A stretch of 38,006 bases of DNA from CAVQEK01 sp964596645 (GTDB taxonomy: Bacteria > Bacteroidota > Bacteroidia > Cytophagales > Cyclobacteriaceae), in the NCBI GenBank assembly GCA_964596645.1, contig CAZQVB010000039.1, positions 1-38,006 on the forward strand. Reading direction: 5' to 3'. This document shows, piece after piece, positions 31,666 to 38,006 of the stretch (position 1 is its first letter; each line of letters opens with the position of its first letter). Under the pieces are notes generated by a model that was not told the DNA's origin, ran no database searches, and saw only the letters and a list, made by a program, of their open reading frames with translations. A program made the position numbers and the translations under genes.

Positions 31666-33663
31666 TCAGTCAATTTTTCTCATCACCATGGCGGTGCGGC
31701 TGGGTAGATATATACTAAGTTTCTCATTTTCCTGTGTGGGGTAGGTCATATCAGAATCTACCCGATCGAACCCACCAAATCGTGCATCGTCGGAGCAGAG
31801 AACTATTTTATAATCACCTTTTCCTAACGACGCAAATTGATAATCCTGGATGGAATTGACCGGGTGGAAATTGAATATGAAAATGAGATTGGCACGTTCA
31901 AAGATGATGCATTTGTTTTGTTCGTCCATGTTGAGCTGCCTGCCGAAATAGGATGGAAGCACGCGATGTTGCTTAATTAAATGAATCATTTCCTGATCGA
32001 AGCGCAATAGGTACTGATATTTCAGCTGGTCGTTGGTAGCGAGCGACCACTGTCTCCTGGCATATTGATAGCTCCAGTTGTTGCCTTCACGGGGGAAATC
32101 GACCCACTCCGGATGTCCGAATTCGTTGCCGATAAAGTTGAGATAAGCCTCACCGCCCAGTGAAGCTGTGAATAGTCTGATCATTTTGTGCAGCGCTATT
32201 CCCCGGTCTATCACGATATTCTGATCGTGCACCTGCATATGAAAATACATATCCTTGTCCATGAGCCAAAAGGCTATGGTTTTGTCGCCAACTATGGCCT
32301 GATCGTGCGATTCGGCATAGGCTACCGTGCGCTCTTTATATCGCCTGTTCGACATCACACCCCACAGCTCATGAATATCCCAGTCTTCATCGCGCTTTTC
32401 TTTCAAATATTTGATCCAGAAATCAGGTATGCCCATACCCAGGCGGAAATCAAAGCCGACGCCGCCTGCATGCACCGGCCTGCACAATCCGGGCATGCCG
32501 CTCATATCCTCAGCAATGGTGATTGCATGCTTTCTTATTTGATGGCAAAGCGTATTGGCCAGTTGCAAATAGGTGATCGAGTCCCAGTCAACACCGCTCA
32601 CAAAATATTTGTCGTAGTGATCAAACTCAGTGAAGTCGCCATGATGGAAATACAACATGGAAGTGATGCCATCGAAACGAAAGCCATCCATGTGAAACTC
32701 TTCCAGCCAATAGCGAATATTGGACAGTAGAAATTGCTTTACTTCCCATTTGCCGTAGTCGAAAAGCTTAGAATCCCAGGTGCTGTGATAGCCGCGCCCA
32801 CCGGGGTGAAAGTATTGCGACTCAGAGCCATCAAATTCATTCAGCCCTTCAGCAATGTTTTTCACCGAATGCGAGTGCACCAAATCCATAATTACCGCTA
32901 TACCCATTTCATGGGCGGTATTTACCAGCAGCTTTAAATCTTCCGGAGGGCCAAACCTGCTGGTGGGCGCATAAAAGTTGGAAACGTGGTAGCCGAAAGA
33001 ACCATAATAAGGGTGCTCCTGGATGGCCATGAGCTGAATGGTGTTATACCCCAGCGCTTTGATTTTGGGCAGAATGTTTTCTGTAAATTCCCGGTAGGTG
33101 CCTACGCCTTCGTTTTCGGTGGCAATGCCTATATGGGCTTCATAGATCAGTGGCTGTTGCGCTATGGACTCCAGTTCGAAACGGTCGTCATTCCATTCAA
33201 ACGGTATTTCTTCACGCCATACCTGTCCGCTAAAATCATGGGTATCCGGATTCTGTTCCACACGCATGATGTATGCCGGTATACGGTCACGTGCCCCGTT
33301 GTCTCCTACTATGTGCACTTTAATCAGGCTTTTATTTGTGAGTTCTGTCTCCGGCACGAATATTTCCCAGATGCCCGTTTTAGTTTGTTGCAGGGGGTGG
33401 CTGCTTCTGTCCCAGTTATTGAATTCGCCAATGAGAAAAAGCTGGTGCGCTCTGGGTGCCCATTCTCTGTACCACCAACCGCCGCGCTCGTAGTCGTAGT
33501 TGACACCCAAATAGCGATATGCTTTGCTGAAATCGGCCAGGCTGCCTGTTTGTTGCTCTATGGTTTTCAGGGCATTGTCAAATCTATCTATTCTGTCGTT
33601 GATTTCATCCTGGTATGGCTCCAGCCAGGGATCGTCCTTCACAAGTTGTGGCAGTGCTTTCAT
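31666..33663 (-). CDS. glgB: 1,4-alpha-glucan branching enzyme, eukaryote-like type
   Basis: The enzyme (GH13 with CBM48) cuts alpha-1,4 chains and reattaches them by alpha-1,6 bonds in glycogen. The start at 33663 (MKALPQLVKDDPWLEPYQDE) gives 665 residues; an in-frame ATG at 33684 would add seven. The CBM48 contains YREWAPRAHQLFLIGEFNNW. The catalytic barrel carries VMDLVHSHS, the nucleophile Asp (about 331) in GFRFDGITSMLY, the acid/base Glu (about 385) in TIAEDMSGMPGLC, and AESHDQAIVGDKT. These motifs, and IGNEFGHPEWVDFPREGNNW, match the animal/plant branching-enzyme type more than the E. coli GlgB type. It faces the glucan synthase-like gene convergently. Confidence 0.95.
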   Translation of the reverse strand: MKALPQLVKDDPWLEPYQDEINDRIDRFDNALKTIEQQTGSLADFSKAYRYLGVNYDYERGGWWYREWAPRAHQLFLIGEFNNWDRSSHPLQQTKTGIWEIFVPETELTNKSLIKVHIVGDNGARDRIPAYIMRVEQNPDTHDFSGQVWREEIPFEWNDDRFELESIAQQPLIYEAHIGIATENEGVGTYREFTENILPKIKALGYNTIQLMAIQEHPYYGSFGYHVSNFYAPTSRFGPPEDLKLLVNTAHEMGIAVIMDLVHSHSVKNIAEGLNEFDGSESQYFHPGGRGYHSTWDSKLFDYGKWEVKQFLLSNIRYWLEEFHMDGFRFDGITSMLYFHHGDFTEFDHYDKYFVSGVDWDSITYLQLANTLCHQIRKHAITIAEDMSGMPGLCRPVHAGGVGFDFRLGMGIPDFWIKYLKEKRDEDWDIHELWGVMSNRRYKERTVAYAESHDQAIVGDKTIAFWLMDKDMYFHMQVHDQNIVIDRGIALHKMIRLFTASLGGEAYLNFIGNEFGHPEWVDFPREGNNWSYQYARRQWSLATNDQLKYQYLLRFDQEMIHLIKQHRVLPSYFGRQLNMDEQNKCIIFERANLIFIFNFHPVNSIQDYQFASLGKGDYKIVLCSDDARFGGFDRVDSDMTYPTQENEKLSIYLPSRTAMVMRKID

Positions 33664-33822
33664 TGTATGGTTTGGTTTTGGCAAAATCTAAGGAATTTGT
33701 TGAGCAAAGCCGAATATAAGAAAGCAATTGAAGCGTTGCAGAATTTATGTCTGGTAAAGAGTGGGTTTTGTGCGTTGGCAAATTGGCCAAAAGTAACTGT
33801 AGCATGGTGGGGCCCGGTAATG

Positions 33823-33854
33823 AAAAAAGGGAAACCAGATGGTTTCCCCTTTTC
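33823..33854 (-). terminator. Terminator-like hairpin, best on the minus strand
   Basis: GGGAAACC (33829-33836) and GGTTTCCC (33841-33848) pair around a 4-nt loop. On the minus strand the stem is followed by six T; on the plus strand a C interrupts the tail. Confidence 0.7.
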
Positions 33855-33945
33855 AACATCAACCAAACAACCAAAAAAAATCTATCGACTTAAAGCGCTG
33901 CTAAGTAATGACAAGCGCTTGTTGCTTCAGGCATTCAAATTTTCA
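33823..33945 (-). ncRNA. Possible minus-strand small RNA of about 120 nt
   Basis: From the candidate promoter at 33952-33980 a transcript would begin near 33945, pass AAGCGCTT-type dyads around 33895-33920, and end at a perfect GGGAAACC/GGTTTCCC hairpin followed by six T. The -7 box has one mismatch, so the call is tentative. Confidence 0.25.
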
Positions 33946-34002
33946 GTGCTATAAAAATACAAAATTTTTAATAATGCAAATATGTTGTAGTACATAAAGA
34001 AA

Positions 34003-34028
34003 CAAAGGCAGGGATTAACCTGCCTTTG
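34003..34028 (-). terminator. Hairpin after the 193-residue protein gene
   Basis: CAAAGGCAGG (34003-34012) pairs with CCTGCCTTTG (34019-34028). On the minus strand it lies about 50 nt past the stop codon at 34080 and is followed by a T-rich tail. Confidence 0.65.
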
Positions 34029-34049
34029 CTCACCTAAACACCCAAAATT

Positions 34050-34091
34050 ATGAAAAAACTACTAAGACATTCTATGCTATTAGAAGGTTGA
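34050..34091 (+). other. 13-codon ORF behind a leader-like A/C-rich stretch
   Basis: ATG at 34050 follows CACCTAAACACCCAAAATT and encodes MKKLLRHSMLLEG before a stop. This looks like the leader and first signal-peptide residues of an exported-protein gene that is missing after about 34080. It overlaps the 3' end of the convergent gene. It could equally be chance. Confidence 0.2.
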
Positions 34092-34661
34092 CGTTGCCAG
34101 CACACCCATGTCGCTGCTTATTTCGAACCTTATTTTATCTTCTTCGACCTTTGACAAGTCGTATACTTTTTTGAAGCTTTTGTTCAAATCTACGTAGTCA
34201 CCAAATATTTGGTTTCCATTCTGGTCGTAGATGTTGATGATCACGGGGGCCAGTTCTTGCCCAATCACTTTCACCTCGTAGCGAGCGTTTTCAGTTTTGC
34301 TGATCAGCGCTTTAGGCAATTGACTGCTCTGGGCTGCACGACTCACTGTTTTTGTGATCACGCCTTCAGAATCCTGTACCTCAAAAGTGTATTCGCCTTC
34401 CGCCAGGTTAGCCAGGTTGTATGGCTTTGTAAAAGATTTGGCATTCCTGATTTTGTCTACGAATACTGCCTGACCACTTTCGTCGAGTATGCGCACCTTT
34501 ACGTTGCACGCTCCGCTTGTCAGGTAAGTGAGCGTGTATTTACTACCCGCTTCTTGTTCTATTCTGGCTACGCGGTCGGTTTCACCATCTTTCGCCATTA
34601 CCCCAAATGTGGCGCTCGTCATTAACGCTGCCACCAGCGTTGTTTTTGTGAATTTTCTCAT
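34080..34661 (-). CDS. Secreted protein with two homologous beta-sandwich repeats
   Basis: The 193-residue product has a signal peptide (MRKFTKTTLVAALMTSATFG, cleavage near VMAK). The mature part is a tandem duplication. Repeat one (about 41-100) reads YTLTYLTSGACNVKVRILDE, then SGQAVFVDKIRNAKSFTKPY and LANLAEGEYTFEVQDSEG. Repeat two (about 127-186) reads YEVKVIGQELAPVIINIYDQ, then NGNQIFGDYVDLNKSFKKVY and DLSKVEEDKIRFEISSDMG. The shape resembles the Ig-like sorting-domain fold of secreted Bacteroidota proteins, but there is no enzyme domain and the function is unknown. It has a good promoter at 34704-34736. Confidence 0.75.
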   Translation of the reverse strand: MRKFTKTTLVAALMTSATFGVMAKDGETDRVARIEQEAGSKYTLTYLTSGACNVKVRILDESGQAVFVDKIRNAKSFTKPYNLANLAEGEYTFEVQDSEGVITKTVSRAAQSSQLPKALISKTENARYEVKVIGQELAPVIINIYDQNGNQIFGDYVDLNKSFKKVYDLSKVEEDKIRFEISSDMGVLATSTF

Positions 34662-34703
34662 GATCGTCGTTGTTGTTTTGTGTTTATTACCTTGTTGTCA
34701 TTG

Positions 34704-34736
34704 CAAATATACGGACGATTATTGAAACTGTTGCAA
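34704..34736 (-). promoter_or_regulatory. Promoter of the 193-residue protein gene
   Basis: The minus strand has TTG (34736-34734), a 22-nt spacer and TATATTTG (34711-34704), matching the Bacteroidota pattern. The predicted leader is about 35 nt. Confidence 0.65.
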
Positions 34737-35200
34737 CTATATGTGAAATAATTGTTAACAATATTGATGAGGGCGGTAATTGTTGCGTCATTTACAATTC
34801 ACGTGTGCATTTTTTGTAAGTAATTTATGTCCTTGCGGGCTATACAATTTGTCGATTTGCAGATTTGACAATAGAAAGATTGGCAAAGTGGTGCTGCTGG
34901 CAAAGAAATATAGCGTAACACAGCGCACTTAGTCATATATGCCTGTCCGGATGAACAGTGCTACTTTTCAACCTGCTTCGAGAGGAAATTATATTATTCG
35001 CATTAGATCACTCCAGATACTGCACTATTCGCAGACGTAAAGCTAGTATTCAATGGCCTCGTCAATGGACTGCGTATTTTTTTGAACCTATCCCTACAGC
35101 AGCTGACGGAGTGAAGGATTGTAATAAACGGAGTGACTGCTTGTATATGGCGCTCAGATTCTAGAGGCGTTTTTTTTACTCCCGCAGATGAAATTTTCAA
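34737..35200. other. 464-bp region without a recognised gene
   Basis: A plus-strand open frame at 34958-35164 (68 residues) has no recognisable features. Three ATTTG units repeat at an 8-bp period (34847, 34855, 34863). No tRNA or other RNA gene was recognised. Confidence 0.45.
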
Positions 35201-35947
35201 TCAACCGGCCGCTTCACGTTGTCGAAGTACTTCGTAAAGCGCCATGCCTGCCGCCACTGACACATTGAGTGAGCTGATCTGGCCCAGCAACGGCAGGGCA
35301 ACGGAGTGGTGTGCTAATTTCAGAAGTTCCGGAGCAATGCCGTCTTCCTCAGAACCCATCACCAGTGCCAGGGGGCCTGAGAGGTCTGCGTCAAAAGTCT
35401 TGGTATCAGCGCGCTCACTGCAGGCCACTATCTTCAGCCCGCTATTTTGCAAATATTTTAAGGTATCTCGAAGGTCTCTTACACGACAAACAGGCAAATG
35501 ATGCAGTGCGCCCGCGGAAGTTTTCATGGCATCGGCGCCTATGGGTGCATTGCCCTTATCTTGTATTACCAACGCGTTTACACCCATGCACTCCGCTGTT
35601 CTGGCTATTGCGCCGAAGTTGCGCACGTCCGTTACCCGATCGAGCACGAGCAACAGTGGATCGCGCGCGGCAGAAAAAGCGCTGTCCAGCACATGCTCTA
35701 TGGAAGCATAGTGAATGGGCGATAAAAAACAGATGACGCCCTGGTGGTTCTTCCGGCTTATGCGATCCAGCTTTTCCTGCGGCACGCGGGTATAGGGTAT
35801 GTTGTGGCGTCGCAGCGCAGAGGTAAGTTCATTGACCAGCTCATTCTGTACATTTTTTTGTATCAGTACTTTTTCTATCTCCTGTCCGGCTTCTATCGCT
35901 TCCAGCGCTACGCGGGTGCCAAACACAAATTCTTTTTTATTCTGCAT
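35201..35947 (-). CDS. rlmB: 23S rRNA (guanosine-2'-O-)-methyltransferase RlmB / TrmH family
   Basis: SPOUT-class methyltransferases of this type use SAM to methylate a ribose 2'-OH, in RlmB at G2251 of 23S rRNA. The start at 35947 gives MQNKKEFVFGTRVALEAIEA and 248 residues; an upstream in-frame ATG at 36022 would overlap the preceding gene. The N-terminal substrate-binding domain ends near NHQGVICFLSP. The SPOUT knot motifs follow: VLDRVTDVRNFGAIARTAEC, LALVMGSEEDGIAPELL and QISSLNVSVAAGMALYEVLR. It follows the GWxTD gene by 29 bp on the same strand. Exact rRNA target inferred from family. Confidence 0.92.
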   Translation of the reverse strand: MQNKKEFVFGTRVALEAIEAGQEIEKVLIQKNVQNELVNELTSALRRHNIPYTRVPQEKLDRISRKNHQGVICFLSPIHYASIEHVLDSAFSAARDPLLLVLDRVTDVRNFGAIARTAECMGVNALVIQDKGNAPIGADAMKTSAGALHHLPVCRVRDLRDTLKYLQNSGLKIVACSERADTKTFDADLSGPLALVMGSEEDGIAPELLKLAHHSVALPLLGQISSLNVSVAAGMALYEVLRQREAAG

Positions 35948-35976
35948 GCTCTTATTTAAAAAATGCTGCACAGCAG

Positions 35977-37221
35977 CTATTGAATCTTTCCTTCTCTCCA
36001 AAGCTCTACAGCCCGAAACCAAACCCGGTCGTAGTTTTTCTTTCTCAGCAAGGTATAGTGTTGATCACTGAAAATATTCCTGACCTTTACAAAAGAAAAG
36101 CGCGTGACGGGCAGGTTTATGTTGCCGCTATATACCCACTCCATAGTTTCCGGTCTTTTATACACTTCATCGGGTGGGCCAAACACCGTATAGATCATGC
36201 CCATGTCTGTCTTCCACCCCAGCTTATAGTTGGAGAATAGAAAATTTGCCGACTCCACATTGTTGTAATAATTTTTAATAGTGCGCGAAGCCACCGCGGG
36301 TACTTCTATAAGCTTGAGCCAGTAGGCTTCGAAGTCGATGCGGCGGGCTTCCTGATCGTCGCGCAGCGATTCGGTCTCTGCCTGAGTACTGATATAAATA
36401 AGCGGCTCAAGCACCTGACTGGTGGTGCGGCACAGCGGAAAATGATCAGATACCACACGTACCGCCACACCGTGTACCGTAGCAGTATCGGTTTGAAAAA
36501 AATACAAGCCTTCCTTATCCAGAAGCACAGGCGAAGCGGCCTGTATGGTAAAGAGAGAATCTACCTCGAGCGATCGCTGCACCCTTCGGTCGTCTATGAT
36601 CATAGGTGGCAGCGCCTCATCGAAGCGGTGATTATAAAAATACACAAAAATATTATCGGTTGACTGTCGCAGCGATTTGAGCATCACCGGTTCATCTTTT
36701 TGCAAAAAGGGGTTGAAATATGGTCGTACACCATCGGCGTGAAAAAGCATGAGTCCACCGTTGTCGAAATTAAGATCCTCATACAGCGGTATATCATAAA
36801 ATAACAGCTTGCCCGGCATCTTGCGTCGCAATTGCAGGTTGATCATCCCGGCATCTTCCAACACTTTCCTGTCATACGAAAACCTGAAATAAAAATGCTT
36901 GTCGGTCGACTCGAATAAGGCCGAAGCCAAATTCAGACTGTCCTGCCGCAGTACTTTATCTGATTCATAGTCTTTGTGCAGGGTATAGGTTGCCGTATAG
37001 TTTCCCAAAAAGTCGCCGCTTTGATTCGCCGTTACCAGCAGGTATATGTGCAGGGAGTCGGGTCTGTATATGAGCGTATGATCGATCATAATATCGTTAT
37101 GGACATCATACCAGTAGGCCACATTTTTTGTGGAAAATTCTTTTTGTGCCAGTGCGGGAGTCACTGCAAGCGACAGCAAAAGGAAAAGGCCAGGCAGCAC
37201 TTTATTCATTAGGCGAAGCAT
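35977..37221 (-). CDS. Exported GWxTD-domain protein
   Basis: The 414-residue product starts MLRLMNKVLPGLFLLLSLAV and has a signal peptide ending near ALAQ; a second Met (start 37209) is also possible. The C-terminal third contains the GWxTD signature in YKLGWKTDMGMIYTVFGPPD, followed by YKRPETMEWVYSGN. GWxTD proteins occur in Bacteroidota, Acidobacteria and others; their function is not settled. The N-terminal part is beta-rich (HTLIYRPDSLHIYLLVTANQ). An in-frame start at 37329 would prepend residues that do not look like a signal peptide and would overlap the divergent methyltransferase gene. Probably co-transcribed with rlmB. Confidence 0.85.
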   Translation of the reverse strand: MLRLMNKVLPGLFLLLSLAVTPALAQKEFSTKNVAYWYDVHNDIMIDHTLIYRPDSLHIYLLVTANQSGDFLGNYTATYTLHKDYESDKVLRQDSLNLASALFESTDKHFYFRFSYDRKVLEDAGMINLQLRRKMPGKLLFYDIPLYEDLNFDNGGLMLFHADGVRPYFNPFLQKDEPVMLKSLRQSTDNIFVYFYNHRFDEALPPMIIDDRRVQRSLEVDSLFTIQAASPVLLDKEGLYFFQTDTATVHGVAVRVVSDHFPLCRTTSQVLEPLIYISTQAETESLRDDQEARRIDFEAYWLKLIEVPAVASRTIKNYYNNVESANFLFSNYKLGWKTDMGMIYTVFGPPDEVYKRPETMEWVYSGNINLPVTRFSFVKVRNIFSDQHYTLLRKKNYDRVWFRAVELWREGKIQ

Positions 37222-37313
37222 GGTATCGGGAGTATTAAAAGTAAGAACCGAGGACACCGGAATTGTATTCAAAATTAATTTAATTTGGTCACCTTTTGTA
37301 ATGAACGCTAAAA

Positions 37314-38006
37314 ATGCCCATTTACACAACAGAAATTACCTCCGAATCCATAGCGTCAGACAATCCCATTCATCAGCGTTTGCTCAAGCCGTATGTGCAT
37401 GTGTCGGGTTGGCTTGCTGGCCATGTGCTGGAGGTGGGCTGTGGGGAGGGGCGCGGTGTGTCGCTGCTTACCCCACATGCCGATCAGTTCACAGGTATCG
37501 ACAAGATCGAAAGCGTAGTGGCATCGCTACGGCAAAAGTTTCCGCAACATCAATTTATAGCTGCCAGTATACCACCCATGCCTCAACTGCCGACCGGTGC
37601 ATTCGATTTTGTGGTGGGTTTTCAGGTGATTGAGCACATTCGCAACGACCGGTTGTTTTTGCAAGAAATACACCGCGTGCTAAAGCCCGGAGGCACAGCC
37701 TTTATCACTACGCCAAACAGGCCTATGTCGCTGAGCCGCAACCCATGGCACATACGCGAATACACGGGTGAGGAGCTGCGGGTGCTGGCTGAAGATATAT
37801 TTAGCACAGTAGAAGTGAAAGGCATTGCCGGAAATGATAAGGTGATGCGCTATCACGAAGCCAATCGCCGGTCAGTACAGAGAATCACACGCTGGGATGT
37901 GCTCAATCTTCAGTATCGGCTGCCGGCGGCTTTATTGCGGCTGCCGTACGAAATGCTGAACCGGCTGAACAGGCAAAAACTACAGACGGGCGATGAAGGC
38001 CTGGTG
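37314..38006 (+). CDS. SAM-dependent methyltransferase, partial (cut by window end)
   Basis: An open frame of 231 codons runs to the window edge without a stop. It starts MPIYTTEITSESIASDNPIH and has class I methyltransferase motifs: VLEVGCGEGRGVSLL (SAM loop, about 40-54), FTGIDKIESVVASL, GAFDFVVGFQVIEHI and EIHRVLKPGGTAFITTPN. The pattern fits the Methyltransf_11/25 group; the substrate is unknown. The C-terminal part (RRSVQRITRWDVLNLQYRLP) is less conserved. It is divergent from the GWxTD gene, leaving about 92 bp for both promoters. Confidence 0.88.
   Translation, partial: MPIYTTEITSESIASDNPIHQRLLKPYVHVSGWLAGHVLEVGCGEGRGVSLLTPHADQFTGIDKIESVVASLRQKFPQHQFIAASIPPMPQLPTGAFDFVVGFQVIEHIRNDRLFLQEIHRVLKPGGTAFITTPNRPMSLSRNPWHIREYTGEELRVLAEDIFSTVEVKGIAGNDKVMRYHEANRRSVQRITRWDVLNLQYRLPAALLRLPYEMLNRLNRQKLQTGDEGLV

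Larger units (their letters stand above)
33664..34079. other. 416-bp intergenic region with two hairpins and a possible minus-strand small RNA
   Basis: It holds a hairpin at 33823-33854, another at 34003-34028, and a possible minus-strand promoter (TTTG at 33980-33977, 17 nt, TATTTTTA at 33959-33952). On the plus strand each hairpin is followed by an A/C-rich stretch like a Bacteroidota 5' leader. No normal gene is present. Confidence 0.4.

Noticed and set aside
32986..33954. 322-codon plus-strand open frame opposite glgB
   Set aside because: It is antisense to well-conserved branching-enzyme sequence, its translation has no family features, and it runs into the hairpin region.
34847..34867. 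Three ATTTG units at 8-bp spacing
   Set aside because: Too short and AT-rich to call a functional repeat, and no gene is positioned to use it.
1..38006. CRISPR arrays, tRNA or rRNA genes, insertion sequences
   Set aside because: No regular repeat-spacer pattern, no tRNA-like cloverleaf or rRNA stretch, and no transposase motifs were seen by eye.

Overview
The window looks like chromosome from a Bacteroidota bacterium, most likely a Cytophagales-type lineage. Start codons generally lack a Shine-Dalgarno sequence. Several genes are preceded by the Bacteroidota promoter signature (TTG, about 17-23 nt, TAnnTTTG). The gene set also fits: fused hisIE, tandem DUF1573, a GWxTD-domain protein, DUF6443/RHS remnants, Cys-Asp-rich lipoproteins and a short phosphorylase-like protein next to a glucan synthase-like enzyme. 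A run of ten N (21347-21356) marks a draft-assembly gap inside a phosphoglucomutase gene. Taxonomy is inferred from content only.

Layout. (1) 1-3220 is accessory DNA: an antitoxin-like/regulator-like chain of tiny ATGA-coupled minus-strand ORFs behind a large palindrome, a secreted beta-barrel-like protein, and a broken RHS (YD-repeat) gene. The RHS 5' end (1905-2259) and core tail (3001-3220) are separated by a complete RelE-type toxin-antitoxin pair. (2) 3416-6200 is the distal half of a histidine operon, hisH-hisA-hisF-hisIE; hisG, hisD, hisC and hisB are not upstream. (3) 6464-13727 is a four-gene plus-strand operon of planctomycete-type extracytoplasmic proteins: a PSCyt1/DUF1549/LamG/DUF1553 lipoprotein, a Tat-exported DUF1501 protein, an NHL-like propeller, and a DUF2231 membrane protein with a heme-c site and leucine-rich repeats. 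A perfect 19-bp palindrome lies upstream. Its function is not established, and it is the best candidate here for an undescribed system. (4) 14152-20571 holds a two-domain eukaryote-like phosphofructokinase, a short GH3 lipoprotein, other lipoproteins and a TlpA-like thioredoxin. (5) 20655-27932 holds phosphoglucomutase, trpS, a DUF1573 protein, a 53-residue membrane protein missed by normal length cut-offs, tsaC/sua5 and pgk. (6) 28202-33663 is a glycogen/alpha-glucan cluster: a phosphorylase-like protein lacking the PLP lysine, a glycogen-synthase-like glycosyltransferase, and a eukaryote-like branching enzyme in convergent orientation. A promoter-terminator unit too small for a normal gene sits between the last two. 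(7) 34080-38006 holds a duplicated-domain secreted protein, rlmB, a GWxTD protein and the start of a SAM methyltransferase cut by the window end.

Taken together, PFK, phosphoglucomutase, phosphoglycerate kinase and the glucan genes give a glycolysis/glycogen theme to the right two thirds. The left edge looks like a site of insertion and decay. All calls come from reading translations and motifs by eye; no database search was run.
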